Source: Bacteroidales bacterium UBA4070
Lineage (GTDB): Bacteria; Bacteroidota; Bacteroidia; Bacteroidales; VadinHA17
Direction of reading: 5' to 3'
NCBI GenBank assembly: GCA_002383485.1
Contig: DFYY01000003.1
Coordinates: forward strand, 1 to 64,000
DNA length: 64,000 nt
Positions 9,103-18,107 of the stretch are shown one piece after another. The translations under genes and the position numbers were made by a program. The notes beneath the pieces were generated by a model that was not told the DNA's origin, made no database searches, and was given only the letters and a program-made list of their open reading frames with translations. Within the stretch, counting starts at the first letter, position 1; each line of letters opens with the position of its first letter.

Positions 9103-9228
9103 ATGAAAGTGAAAAGAACAATATCCGCCATTATGGTTTTGCTGCTGGTTGCTGTAGCAAGCGGGCAGACGGTTCCGGGCGCAGACGGACTGAGCGGCAT
9201 TGAATGGAGAGGGCGGTGCCCGGCATAG
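9103..9228 (+). pseudogene. stub of an exported protein (41 codons, signal peptide kept)
   Basis: An open frame of 41 residues that begins with a textbook signal peptide (MKVKRTISAIMVLLLVAVASG) and then continues ...VPGADGLSGIEWRGRCPA before TAG. The GLSGIEWRG segment resembles the start of mature VPS10/BNR-repeat glycosyl-hydrolase-like exported proteins, which commonly open with F(S)xLKWRxIGP; the rest of such a protein is missing. I read it as the 5-prime stub of a deleted gene. A real 20-residue secreted peptide cannot be excluded. Confidence 0.45.
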
Positions 9229-9255
9229 TGTTTATATAAAAAAAAAGAGAATGAT

Positions 9256-9837
9256 ATGAGTTATACCCTTCAACACGGCCATAAGGCACCGGATTTCAGG
9301 CTCCCGGCCACCGACGGAAGGGAGTACAGCCTGGCAGACTTCGACAGTCACCCATACCTGGTGGTGTTCTTCACCTGCAACCACTGTCCATATGTAATCG
9401 GCTCTGACGAGGTGACCCGCGCCACCGCTGAGAAGTTCCGAGATGCGGGAGTGGTATTCGTGGGAATCAATTCGAACACTGAACACACCTATGAGGATGA
9501 CAGCTTTCCGAACATGGTGAAACGGATGGAGGAGCACAAGTTCCCGTGGAAATACCTGTATGACAGGGATCAGTCTGTGGTGAAGGAATACGGGGCACTG
9601 AAAACGCCGCATTTCTTCGTCTTCAACCGTGAGAGGGAGCTTGTATATACCGGCAGGGGCGTTGACTCACCCCGTGACACCTCGCGCATGACTGTCAATG
9701 ATCTTGACAGGGCGCTTACTGAACTGACCTCCGGCAGGGAGATATCCGTGCCTGTCACCAATCCCATTGGCTGCAACATCAAGTGGGAAGGACGTGATGC
9801 AAAGTGGATGCCTCCCGAAGCATGTGACCTGGTATGA
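9256..9837 (+). CDS. thioredoxin-family protein (AhpC/TSA-like redoxin)
   Basis: A 193-residue cytosolic redoxin. A thioredoxin fold is indicated by GHKAPDFRLPATDG at the start, the active-site CNHC at 41-44 in FFTCNHCPYV, and the later cis-proline region LKTPHFFVF. This CNHCPYV subgroup is widespread as a stand-alone thioredoxin-like protein of unproven role. No signal peptide. The last codons overlap the ATG of the truncated ABC ATPase (ATGA at 9834), so it was once translationally coupled to an ABC export operon. Confidence 0.88.
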   Translation: MSYTLQHGHKAPDFRLPATDGREYSLADFDSHPYLVVFFTCNHCPYVIGSDEVTRATAEKFRDAGVVFVGINSNTEHTYEDDSFPNMVKRMEEHKFPWKYLYDRDQSVVKEYGALKTPHFFVFNRERELVYTGRGVDSPRDTSRMTVNDLDRALTELTSGREISVPVTNPIGCNIKWEGRDAKWMPPEACDLV

Positions 9838-10007
9838 GCAATCATGCCATTCAGATCACGGATCTGACCAGGAGATACGGCCAAGACCGAGGGATTGAAA
9901 ACATCAACCTTCAGGTCGAAGAGGGAGAGATCTTCGGTTTCATAGGCCCCAACAGTGCAGGCAAATCGACCACAATCAGGGTGCTGTTTAATCTCCTCTT
10001 CCCATGA
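9834..10007 (+). pseudogene. ABC transporter ATP-binding protein, truncated after Walker A
   Basis: A 57-codon frame starting at an ATGA overlap with the redoxin gene. It reads as the first quarter of an ABC-2 type ATPase: ITDLTRRYG, then EEGEIFGFIGPN, a Walker A of form GPNSAGKST at about 42-50, and TTIRVLFNLLFP followed by TGA at 10005. The Q-loop, LSGGQ signature, Walker B and switch histidine are absent. Immediately downstream, in another frame, CAT-GAC-CGG-AGG-AGA-GCA-TGA could be the original C-terminus overlapping the permease start, which would mean an internal deletion of some 500 or more bases. Not functional as an ATPase by itself. Confidence 0.8.
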
Positions 10008-10019
10008 CCGGAGGAGAGC

Positions 10020-10832
10020 ATGATGAACAGGAATCTGTTTTTGAGGGAATTAAGGAGCAACGCAGTGAGCCTCCTGATATGGTCTGCAGTAATAACCGCC
10101 CTCACAGCCCTTACAATGTTATTTTACGGAGTCTTCCTGAAGAACAACGAGAAGATACTTGCAATGATAAGCATTCTACCGGAGGGTACCCTGCAGTTCA
10201 AGGGGATATCGGATGTTGACGATCTGTTTTCGGTACTGGGCTTTTATTCAGCGAACAATGTTATCTATATGCTTGTCCTGGGCAGCATCTATTCTATCGT
10301 TCTCTCATCCGGCATCCTGCTCAAGGAGGAATACAACAAGACAGCGGAATTTCTGCTCTCATGGCCCATGACCCGTGGGGAGATCTTCTTCAGCAAGGCT
10401 GCTGTGGTGTACCTGAATGTTCTCATTATTAATATCGTAACCGCTGTTGCAGGATATGTTACCATGGAGATTGTCAAGAGGGAGCCGTTCAGCACAAATG
10501 CCTTCCTTGTCATGACTTTTTACACTTTCATGCTTAACATCTTTTTCGCATCCCTGGGGCTGTTCATGTCAACACTTGTGAAGAGAGCAAGGCCGATAAC
10601 AACCCTCAGCATCGGACTGGTGCTTATCCTTTATTTCATCTTCACAATATCGAACATTACGGAAGGCATGTCATTCATAGGTTATGCAACCCCTTACAAG
10701 TTCGTTGGTATGGACACGCTTGCCCCGGATTACAGGCTCGAGTTCATCTCTGTACTCTATTTTGGCGGTCTGTCATTGCTTTTGACATTCACCGCGTTCA
10801 GATTGTACAGGCGTAAAGACATTTATTTATAG
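10020..10832 (+). CDS. ABC-2 type transporter permease
   Basis: A 270-residue integral membrane protein with six predicted helices and the ABC-2 permease pattern: an N-terminal cytoplasmic helix (NLFLRELRSNAVSLLIW), a central SGILLKEEYNKTAEFLLSWPMTR segment that contacts the ATPase, and a C-terminal RLYRRKDI tail. It starts 12 bases after the stop of the truncated ATPase (ATG at 10020 or 10023). Its own ATPase is broken, so it must use another ATPase or be a gene left without a partner. Confidence 0.85.
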   Translation: MMNRNLFLRELRSNAVSLLIWSAVITALTALTMLFYGVFLKNNEKILAMISILPEGTLQFKGISDVDDLFSVLGFYSANNVIYMLVLGSIYSIVLSSGILLKEEYNKTAEFLLSWPMTRGEIFFSKAAVVYLNVLIINIVTAVAGYVTMEIVKREPFSTNAFLVMTFYTFMLNIFFASLGLFMSTLVKRARPITTLSIGLVLILYFIFTISNITEGMSFIGYATPYKFVGMDTLAPDYRLEFISVLYFGGLSLLLTFTAFRLYRRKDIYL

Positions 10833-10851
10833 ACCAGACCAAGAAAAAAAA

Positions 10852-12363
10852 ATGAAATCAACCTTAACAATTATCACAGTGCTGACAGCATCTCTTTTAG
10901 CAGGTAATGTGTCACTGGCACAGGATTACTCAGGAAATATTTTTGACGGACATAATGATGTCGGGGCGTGCAAGCTCAAGGGTGATCTCCGATTCGTGCC
11001 GGAGGGACAGGAATACATTGTCACCGGATCAGGTGACAATATCTGGTTCGGTGAGGATCAGTTTCATTTCGCCTGGAAAAAGATGAAAGGTGATTTTATC
11101 CTGACTGCTGATGTCAGCTTCATCGGCGTGGGCAGTCATGAGCACCGCAAGGCCGGGTGGATGCTACGTCAAACCCTTGATACGGATTCGCCCCATGTCT
11201 GCGGCACAGTGCACGGCGACGGGCTGACATCGCTGCAATACCGGACCGGTAAGGGGGCTGAGACTTCCGAGCGCAGGTCACCGGTTGCAGCACCTGATGT
11301 GATACAGCTTGAGCGAAGAGGTGATAAAATCATATTTTCGTGCGCCGTCTCCGGCAATCCCTTTGATACTCTGATGATCACCTCCGGTCTGACTGACGGG
11401 GAGGTATATGCCGGCCTGTTCATCTGTTCGCATGACAATGGTGTTTCTGAGAGCGCCCGTTTCACCAATGTGCGTATCATCAAGCCCGCAGCGGAGGGTT
11501 TTGTTCCCTACCGTGACTACCTTGGAAGCAACCTTGAAATCCTTGATCTGGAGACAGGCCTCCGCCAGGTGGTCTTCCAGGCTCCGAATTCAATTCAGGC
11601 ACCAAACTGGACCCATGACGGCAAATACCTGATATACAACAGTGAAGGTCTGCTCTACAGGTTTGATCTTGCTTCCCGGAAACCGGAAGTAATAAATTCA
11701 GATTTTGCAGCAAGCAACAACAATGACCATGTTCTATCCTTCGACGGCAGCATGCTTGGCATCAGCCATCACGTGGCGGATGAGGAAAACAAATCAATCA
11801 TCTTTACAATGCCGGCTGGCGGAGGCAAACCTGAACGCATCACAGCAAAGGGTCCCTCCTACCTGCACGGATGGTCTCCTGACGGTCGCTGGCTCACCTA
11901 TACCGCAGAGCGAAGCGGTGAATATGACATTTACAAGATTTCTGTCAAACGGAAGAAAGAGATAAGGCTTACCGATGCTCCCGGTCTCGATGACGGCTCA
12001 GAGTATTCGCCTGACGGCAGGTTTATCTGGTTTAATTCAGCACGCACCGGCACGATGCAGCTGTGGCGGATGAAACCCGACGGCACGGACCAGGAACAGC
12101 TTACATTTGACGGTTATAACGACTGGTTCCCACACGTATCGCCGGATGGCAGGCAGGTTGTATTCCTCTCGTTCATGCCTGATGTAAAGGCGGATGATCA
12201 TCCCTTCTACAGGCATGTATACATCAGAATGATGCCTGCCGGAGGAGGCACACCTGAAGTAATCGCCTATCTTTACGGAGGCCAGGGCACCATCAATGTT
12301 CCGAGCTGGTCGCCAGACGGCAAGCAGATAGCATTTGTAAGCAACTCCGGTCCGACCGAATGA
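10852..12363 (+). CDS. exported TolB-like WD40/PD40 propeller protein
   Basis: A 503-residue secreted protein with a signal peptide (cleavage near ...SLAQ, residues 1-24). The first 200 residues form a jelly-roll-like domain similar to DUF1349 (DNIWFGEDQFHFAWKKMKGDF, RKAGWMLRQ). The second half is a beta-propeller with repeated PD40 motifs: SPDGRWLTY, SPDGRFIWF, SPDGRQVVF and SPDGKQIAF. Such proteins are annotated as TolB-related but have no proven role; they may bind carbohydrate or protein at the cell surface. The C-terminus ends SNSGPTE, which recurs at a stub 950 bases downstream. Confidence 0.85.
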   Translation: MKSTLTIITVLTASLLAGNVSLAQDYSGNIFDGHNDVGACKLKGDLRFVPEGQEYIVTGSGDNIWFGEDQFHFAWKKMKGDFILTADVSFIGVGSHEHRKAGWMLRQTLDTDSPHVCGTVHGDGLTSLQYRTGKGAETSERRSPVAAPDVIQLERRGDKIIFSCAVSGNPFDTLMITSGLTDGEVYAGLFICSHDNGVSESARFTNVRIIKPAAEGFVPYRDYLGSNLEILDLETGLRQVVFQAPNSIQAPNWTHDGKYLIYNSEGLLYRFDLASRKPEVINSDFAASNNNDHVLSFDGSMLGISHHVADEENKSIIFTMPAGGGKPERITAKGPSYLHGWSPDGRWLTYTAERSGEYDIYKISVKRKKEIRLTDAPGLDDGSEYSPDGRFIWFNSARTGTMQLWRMKPDGTDQEQLTFDGYNDWFPHVSPDGRQVVFLSFMPDVKADDHPFYRHVYIRMMPAGGGTPEVIAYLYGGQGTINVPSWSPDGKQIAFVSNSGPTE

Positions 12364-12386
12364 CCGTGTTAAAAGAATAAAAAAAA

Positions 12387-13262
12387 ATGAAGAATTCCGG
12401 AATCAGGATGACGGGTATAAAGCAATATCTCCTGGTGGCCGCCATCCTGCTAGTAGCAGTGATCCTGCTGGCAAACAAGCTGGTTATCTGGGGCGCTGTG
12501 TTCATTGCCGCCGGGCTGATTGTCCTGGGTATACAGCAACTGATCCAGCTGAATGTGAAGGTCTCAAAGTTCGAGGACAACATCACCGGGCTCGAGGAGA
12601 AGAACCAGAGCCTGGCGAAGATGAACCAGAAGCTGATTGAGGAAAATGAATTTCTGAAAGAGAGGAATTTCCAGATAACACAGATCAAGAGCATCCTGGA
12701 GATGAATCTCTTCGAGATAGACACCAGGTTCAAGCGGACAGTGAACAAGACTGAACAGTTCAATGACCGTGAGATACGGTACATCGGCAGCCTTGGCGTC
12801 TCTCTCAAAGCGAAGTACGGGATTGACCTCAATGAGCTCAGGTTCAAGTATATGCCGGAAAGTGATGAGCTGATTGTAGCCAATATCAACCCGCGGTTTC
12901 TTTCATTTGGAAACCGTAAGCTGGAATGGGAGTTTTTCGAGACGCTGGAGTACCGGAGACAGCTTCCTCTGACCGGGAAGAGATGGATGACAAGTGACGA
13001 CCTGGCGGAGAAGAGTGAGAAGCTGAAGGAGGAGATCAGGCTGCAGACAGAGCATTCGCTCGAAAGCGGGCCCGAGGAGTTTGGCTGGATCATGGAACCC
13101 ATCAGGGAGAACGTGGAGAACACTATCAGGATAATGTTCAAGGGAATCTGCAGCAACATCAGGATCGCAGAGCTGGCTGACAACAGTTTTGTGCCGCTTG
13201 AGGGGATAAAACTTACAAGGCAGGAAGCGGACAAGCTTGAAATCCAAAAGAAAATTTACTGA
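12387..13262 (+). CDS. membrane-anchored coiled-coil protein, function unknown
   Basis: A 291-residue protein with two N-terminal membrane helices (about 13-29 and 33-51), a coiled coil (about 55-100, rich in Glu/Lys/Asn/Leu), and an alpha/beta C-terminal domain from about 105. No family motif recognised. The coiled coil followed by a compact domain suggests a scaffold or sensor facing the cytoplasm. It starts 23 bases after the propeller gene. Confidence 0.7.
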   Translation: MKNSGIRMTGIKQYLLVAAILLVAVILLANKLVIWGAVFIAAGLIVLGIQQLIQLNVKVSKFEDNITGLEEKNQSLAKMNQKLIEENEFLKERNFQITQIKSILEMNLFEIDTRFKRTVNKTEQFNDREIRYIGSLGVSLKAKYGIDLNELRFKYMPESDELIVANINPRFLSFGNRKLEWEFFETLEYRRQLPLTGKRWMTSDDLAEKSEKLKEEIRLQTEHSLESGPEEFGWIMEPIRENVENTIRIMFKGICSNIRIAELADNSFVPLEGIKLTRQEADKLEIQKKIY

Positions 13263-13269
13263 AATATTA

Positions 13270-13332
13270 ATGAATAAACTACTTATTGTCATCGCAATAA
13301 CGCTTATGGCAATTGCCGGGCCAACTGAATAA
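13270..13332 (+). pseudogene. 20-codon signal-peptide stub
   Basis: ATG-AAT-AAA opens MNKLLIVIAITLMAIAGPTE and stops at TAA, 12 bases before the GH95 start. The first 16 residues are a signal peptide. The last four (GPTE) repeat the C-terminus of the propeller protein ending at 12363. This fits a paralogous gene whose interior has been deleted, leaving its first and last codons; the match is short and could be chance. Confidence 0.35.
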
Positions 13333-13344
13333 CCCAAAATACGA

Positions 13345-15708
13345 ATGAAGAAACCACTTATCTTACTGCTGCCGGCATTAATACTGATTTCCGGATGCAA
13401 TACCGGCCCCAGGTCCAAACGTGATCATGTGCTATGGTACAATACTCCCGCTGCGGAGTGGACCGAAGCCCTTCCGGTGGGTAACGGGCGGCTGGGGGGT
13501 ATGCTGTATGGCGACCCTCTGGTTGAGCATCTGCAGGTTAATGAGGAGTCGCTATGGGGAGGTGTCAAGGTCCCCAACAATAACCCCGGTGCCCTTGAGA
13601 ACCTGCCCCGCATCAGGAAGCTTATCCTTGAAAGCAACATTCCTGAGGCCTATGAGCTTGCAGAAAAGCATCTGGCAGGGATTCCGGGCAAAACATGGTC
13701 GTATCAGACCGTGGGTGACATTTACTTCAGGTTTGCAGACACTGCAGCCACAGTAACTGATTACCGCCGGGAACTGGATCTTTCGACCGGTATCGCCACC
13801 GTAAGCTTTAAAAAGAATGGCAAAAAAGTTGAGTATGAAGTCTTCGTGCCTGCCCGGGAGGACATCATCGTCATCACCATGAACTCGCAGGATGAGGGCG
13901 GGCTAGATATGGACATCATGATGACCCGGCCTCAGGACGCAGTGATAAAGGTATCTGAAAACAGGATTGACATGGAGGGTCAGGTGGTTGACCCGGCAGA
14001 CCCGGAGAGAGGGCCGGCAGGTGAGCATATGCGGTTCTTTGCTTCACTGATAGTCACAAATTGTGACGGCAAGCTGACTGCAGGGGAACAGAGCCTGAAC
14101 TATTCAGGAGGGAAGGAGATCACTCTCTTCTTCAATGCACGCACGGATTATAATTTTGATCTTTTGAACCTGGACAGTGCAATCGACCCGAGGAAGGATT
14201 GTACCGAGGCAATCAGCAAGGCATCGTGTACCTCGATGAGTCAGATCAGGAACGGGCACAAAACCGAGTACTCAACCATGTTCAACAGAGTGCAGTTTTC
14301 ACTGGGTGGCGACCCTGCACTGGACGGAATCCCCACTGATGAGCGTCTGAGGAGGTTTCAGTCCGGCGAGGATGACCCGGGGCTGATTGCCACTTATTTT
14401 CAGTACGGACGATACCTGCTCATGGGTTCCTCGCGGTATCCCGCCAGGCTGCCGGCGAATCTCCAGGGGATATGGAACAAGGATATCAATGCACCGTGGA
14501 ACTCCGATTATCACACCAATATCAACCTTCAGATGAATTATTGGCCCGCGGAAGTATGCAATCTGACCGAAACTGCGGAGCCGTTGATACGTTTTATGAA
14601 GGAACTGACCGCTCCGGGAAGTGTCACGGCGCGTGAGACTTACGGTGCGAAGGGGTGGACTTTACACCACACCACCGATATCTTCGGCAAGACTGCGGTC
14701 ATTGACGGGGTTTACTGGGGGATGTTTCCACTCGGGGGAGCCTGGATGACTCTTCCGCTGTGGGAGCATTACGAGTTTACCCTCGACACGGCATTTCTGC
14801 AGGAGCGTGCATATCCGGTAATGAAGGGAGCTGCGGAGTTTATCCGGACCTTCCTGGTTCCGGACAACCAGGGCCGTCTTGTGACTGTTCCCTCCTACTC
14901 GCCGGAGAACAGTTACATTGATCCCGCTTCGGGAAAGGAGTTCAAGCTGACCTATGCGCCATCGATGGACAACCAGATCATACGGGAGGTTCTGGGCAAC
15001 TGCCGGAAGGCATCAGCCATCCTTGGTGTTGACCAGGAGTGGGCTGACTCACTCCAACTCATCCTTGACAGGGTTCCGGCTGACAGGGTGGCATCCAACG
15101 GGACAATCATGGAGTGGATTGAGGAGTACCAGGAGGCCGAACCCGGTCACAGGCACATGTCGCATCTCTTCGCGATGTATCCGGGGACACAAATCACCCC
15201 GGAGACCCCGGAGCTGTACGCTGCCGCAAGAAAAACACTTGAGAAGCGGCTGGAGAACGGTGGCGGCCATACCGGATGGAGCAGGGCATGGATCATCAAT
15301 TTCTATGCCCGCCTGCTTGACGGTGACGAGGCTTACCTGCACCTGAGGAAGTTGCTTGAGAAATCGACACTGCCAAACCTCTTTGACAACCACCCGCCTT
15401 TTCAGATTGACGGAAACTTCGGAGGCACGGCCGGTATTGCGGAGATGCTTCTTCAGAGCCACAACGGGGTAGTGCGCGTACTTCCTGCGCTGCCGGAAGC
15501 ATGGCCTGATGGTGAAGTGTCAGGCCTGAAGGCCAGGGGCAACTTCGAGGTCGGGATAGAGTGGATTGGCGGCGCACCCACAATGATCAGCGTGAAGTCA
15601 CTCTCGGGGGCGCCGCTGAAAATGACATATCAGGGCAACGATATACAGATGGAGACTGAAAAGGGAGTGACTTACAGATTTGACGGCGACCTGAAATGGA
15701 TAAAGTAA
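13345..15708 (+). CDS. GH95 family alpha-L-fucosidase, lipoprotein
   Basis: A 787-residue glycoside hydrolase family 95 enzyme, which releases terminal alpha-1,2-linked L-fucose (or in some members galactose). Lipobox with Cys18 (ISGC) indicates surface or periplasmic anchoring. The N-terminal domain begins WYNTPAAEWTEALPVGNGRLG. The catalytic domain contains PANLQGIWN, HTNINLQMNYWPAE (the two catalytic asparagines), and the late FQIDGNFGGTAGIAEMLLQS carrying the general-base aspartate region. Full family length, so it looks intact. No SusC/SusD pair is nearby, so this is not a classical polysaccharide utilisation locus. Its end overlaps the next gene by 13 bases. Confidence 0.93.
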   Translation: MKKPLILLLPALILISGCNTGPRSKRDHVLWYNTPAAEWTEALPVGNGRLGGMLYGDPLVEHLQVNEESLWGGVKVPNNNPGALENLPRIRKLILESNIPEAYELAEKHLAGIPGKTWSYQTVGDIYFRFADTAATVTDYRRELDLSTGIATVSFKKNGKKVEYEVFVPAREDIIVITMNSQDEGGLDMDIMMTRPQDAVIKVSENRIDMEGQVVDPADPERGPAGEHMRFFASLIVTNCDGKLTAGEQSLNYSGGKEITLFFNARTDYNFDLLNLDSAIDPRKDCTEAISKASCTSMSQIRNGHKTEYSTMFNRVQFSLGGDPALDGIPTDERLRRFQSGEDDPGLIATYFQYGRYLLMGSSRYPARLPANLQGIWNKDINAPWNSDYHTNINLQMNYWPAEVCNLTETAEPLIRFMKELTAPGSVTARETYGAKGWTLHHTTDIFGKTAVIDGVYWGMFPLGGAWMTLPLWEHYEFTLDTAFLQERAYPVMKGAAEFIRTFLVPDNQGRLVTVPSYSPENSYIDPASGKEFKLTYAPSMDNQIIREVLGNCRKASAILGVDQEWADSLQLILDRVPADRVASNGTIMEWIEEYQEAEPGHRHMSHLFAMYPGTQITPETPELYAAARKTLEKRLENGGGHTGWSRAWIINFYARLLDGDEAYLHLRKLLEKSTLPNLFDNHPPFQIDGNFGGTAGIAEMLLQSHNGVVRVLPALPEAWPDGEVSGLKARGNFEVGIEWIGGAPTMISVKSLSGAPLKMTYQGNDIQMETEKGVTYRFDGDLKWIK

Positions 15709-16244
15709 TCTTCTTCATTGCCCTGAGCCTGCCGGTGATATTTTTTTCAAAGCAGAGTCTCTTCGAGCCACAGAGTCACGGATTCACCAGGTTCTTCAGC
15801 TGGGAGTGCATCATAGTACTTTTTGTCATCAATTACACGAAGTGGTTCGCAGACCCATTTTCAGGGAAGCAGATTGTATCATGGCTGTCGCTGTTCATCT
15901 CGCTCTGGTTCCTGATCGAGTCGGTGGTGAGGTTAAGGCGTGCCAGGAAACCGGGTGTTGTAAGGGTTGATGAGAAACTGTTCAAGTTCGAGAAGACAAC
16001 CGAGCTTGTGACTTCCGGCATCTACAGATTTATAAGGCACCCGATGTATTCTTCGCTGTTGTTTCTTACATGGGGTATCTGGTTCAAGCAGCCGCTGTGG
16101 TACACACTGCCTGTTGCACTGCTTGCATCGTGGTTGCTGTGGCTTACCGCCTGGCGCGATGAGAAAGAGTGTCAGGCCTTCTTCGGCGAGAGGTACTGTT
16201 CTTACATGAAGGGCACAAAAAGGCTAATCCCTTTCATTTTATAG
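15696..16244 (+). CDS. isoprenylcysteine carboxyl methyltransferase-family membrane protein
   Basis: A 182-residue membrane protein with five or so helices. The C-terminal signature SGIYRFIRHPMYSSLLFLTWG is that of the ICMT/PEMT group, where it forms the S-adenosylmethionine-binding region, followed by ERYCSYMKGTKRLIPF. In bacteria these enzymes are assumed to methylate small hydrophobic acceptors, unproven in most cases. It overlaps the fucosidase gene by 13 bases, so it is translated from the same message. Start chosen at 15696; no better ATG is nearer. Confidence 0.8.
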   Translation: MDKVIFFIALSLPVIFFSKQSLFEPQSHGFTRFFSWECIIVLFVINYTKWFADPFSGKQIVSWLSLFISLWFLIESVVRLRRARKPGVVRVDEKLFKFEKTTELVTSGIYRFIRHPMYSSLLFLTWGIWFKQPLWYTLPVALLASWLLWLTAWRDEKECQAFFGERYCSYMKGTKRLIPFIL

Positions 16245-16255
16245 GCAACCTGCAT

Positions 16256-16272
16256 AACCGGTCATACCGGTT
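16256..16272. terminator. short inverted repeat between convergent genes
   Basis: AACCGGT (16256-16262), loop CAT, ACCGGTT (16266-16272). It lies between the convergent methyltransferase-like gene and the M81 peptidase gene. There is no T-run on either strand, so termination is only a suggestion from position. Confidence 0.3.
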
Positions 16273-16317
16273 GTAAGTACTTTCAGGCGTAAGACAGGCC
16301 GGGCTTAATCACAGGGA

Positions 16318-17898
16318 TTATCTCCAGGATTCAATCCTGTCAAGCGGATAGATCGGTCTGGGGATATTGACGTAGTTCAGTGCGAAGGGGTCCGTGTTGC
16401 TCAGTCCCGGTGAGATTACATTGACAGTCTTCCTGTTGTAGAGGAGGTAATTGTACCTGAAGGGGAAGAGGTTCTTCACCACCACTATATCGGCTTTCCA
16501 GATTGACAGTCCCAGATCCCTGAAATCGGCAGGCGTCCTCGAAGACATAGGCAGTTCGGAGAGGATCAGGTGGATGCCGTTATGTTTCACTATAACCGTT
16601 TTCCCGAAGGAGGTCTCCTGTTTGAGTGCCACTATGCCGGTATATGAGAAGGGCCGGTTATAGACAGTGTCAATCTTCCCTCCCACTGACAGGGTCACCT
16701 CATCGCCCACGCTGCTGTGCCATGCATCGCGTGCCGCAGCTTCATCACGCAGGGCGATGTAGGATGTCATTTCGCTCCCGTTTTCCACAAGTGCCTTCAG
16801 TATCCAGGTGCTTTCACCGGGAGTGCCGGTACCGACAGCATCGGAGACATCGCAGAAGACCATGGTGCCAAGGGCCCGTGCGACCTTCTTTTCGCGTGCA
16901 ATGGCTACTGCCTCTTCCGGAGAATTACCCTCAGGCTGTGGCACATCGCGGACAGCCCACGCCATTTCAGAGATTTCGTCAGCCAGCTCTTGTGCCAGAT
17001 CTTTCTTACCGTCTGTTATTGCTACTGTACTGTATCCCAGTTCCGGTTCATCTATCCAGATATGGACCGGGAAGAATGAAACAGAGAGGACGTCATCCTG
17101 TTTCTCCATTTTTTTCATTGAGGCAAATATTTTGTTGAACGGGGGGAGGAAATCGACGTTGATGCCACCGCCTTTCAGCAGTTTCATCTTGTTGACAACC
17201 ATTGCCGGCTCTATCTCGCCATGGACCGTTCGTATCAGCAGGTCACCCGCACGAAATGCCGTCTTAAAATGATCACGGTGCGGGTTGGTATGGTAACCGA
17301 CTATTATATCTGCGTTTTCAGCCCTTCGACGCGTAACGTTTGCATGGAGGTCAAAGGTCACGGCGATTTTCACATCCTGTCCCAGGGTGTCCCTGAGTGA
17401 TTTGATCAGGTCGCCCTCAGGGTCAAACATCCCCTGTACGCCCATAGCGCCGTGCAATGAGAGGTATATGCCGTCAACCCTCTCCTGCCCGGTAACCGCA
17501 TCGATTATCAGGTTCTTGATTTTCCTGTAGAAGAGGCTGTCAACCGGCCCGCCCGACATTGACTTTGCCTGCAGGATCGGAACAGCCTTGATTCTTCCCC
17601 TGCCGCTCTTTTCCACTGCTGAGAGGAACCCTGCAAGCTGCTTGTCCTCTTCGATAGCTGATTTGGGAACATCCTCGCCGTAGAAGAGGTGATCAGACTT
17701 GAAATTTACCTCGGTAGTGATCACCGGCGAGAAACTGTTGACTTCATGCATGAACTCGGCATAAAGTATGACCTTCTGTCCTGTGGAATTGTCCTGAGAA
17801 TTTTGGTCGGAACAACCGGATACAATAGAAAATGTAAGAACGGCAATGACAAAAAGGGTCAGATTGCTGGGGATGGATGTCTTGAATTTCATAATCAT
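16318..17898 (-). CDS. M81 family metallopeptidase (MlrC-like), lipoprotein
   Basis: A 526-residue zinc peptidase of the MlrC family, named for microcystinase C of the microcystin-degradation pathway but common in bacteria without it. Lipobox Cys29 in SIVSGC. The N-terminal DUF1485 domain shows HEVNSFS at 51-57, DGIYLSLHGAM, FDLHANVT and VGYHTNPHRDHF, which supply the zinc ligands. The C-terminal MlrC_C domain has DVSDAVGTGTPGES. Length matches the family. It stands alone on the minus strand between convergent and divergent neighbours. The substrate is probably a small or cyclic peptide. Confidence 0.92.
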   Translation of the reverse strand: MIMKFKTSIPSNLTLFVIAVLTFSIVSGCSDQNSQDNSTGQKVILYAEFMHEVNSFSPVITTEVNFKSDHLFYGEDVPKSAIEEDKQLAGFLSAVEKSGRGRIKAVPILQAKSMSGGPVDSLFYRKIKNLIIDAVTGQERVDGIYLSLHGAMGVQGMFDPEGDLIKSLRDTLGQDVKIAVTFDLHANVTRRRAENADIIVGYHTNPHRDHFKTAFRAGDLLIRTVHGEIEPAMVVNKMKLLKGGGINVDFLPPFNKIFASMKKMEKQDDVLSVSFFPVHIWIDEPELGYSTVAITDGKKDLAQELADEISEMAWAVRDVPQPEGNSPEEAVAIAREKKVARALGTMVFCDVSDAVGTGTPGESTWILKALVENGSEMTSYIALRDEAAARDAWHSSVGDEVTLSVGGKIDTVYNRPFSYTGIVALKQETSFGKTVIVKHNGIHLILSELPMSSRTPADFRDLGLSIWKADIVVVKNLFPFRYNYLLYNRKTVNVISPGLSNTDPFALNYVNIPRPIYPLDRIESWR

Positions 17899-18005
17899 TC
17901 GGTATATTGAACAAAAATAGAAAAAACCGGGATCTCAGCTACAGGTGATCTGGATGTTGAACAATATCAATGAATGCAGGTTATCAACATTTGAATGATG
18001 AAGCA

Positions 18006-18107
18006 ATGAGACCAGATAAGAGGATTTTTGTAACAGTTCTGCTGCTTACAGCAGCATTGTCGGCCGGGGCACAGGACGGCAGCAAGCCGTTCGGAGAAGA
18101 GAGGTGA
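18006..18107 (+). pseudogene. 33-codon signal-peptide stub
   Basis: Encodes MRPDKRIFVTVLLLTAALSAGAQ followed by DGSKPFGEER and TGA. The leader is a clear signal peptide; the mature part is only about ten residues. The same frame runs on after the stop into the steroid-reductase fragment, so the junction of two unrelated gene pieces lies close to 18095-18135. Probably the 5-prime end of an exported protein gene whose remainder was lost together with the start of the reductase gene. Confidence 0.45.

Noticed and set aside
12903..13418. Minus-strand frame opposite the coiled-coil gene
   Set aside because: It runs antisense through a well-formed coiled-coil frame and into the GH95 start.
13345..15708. 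Fucosidase region as a polysaccharide utilisation locus
   Set aside because: No SusC/SusD pair, sensor or further glycosidases adjoin the GH95 gene.
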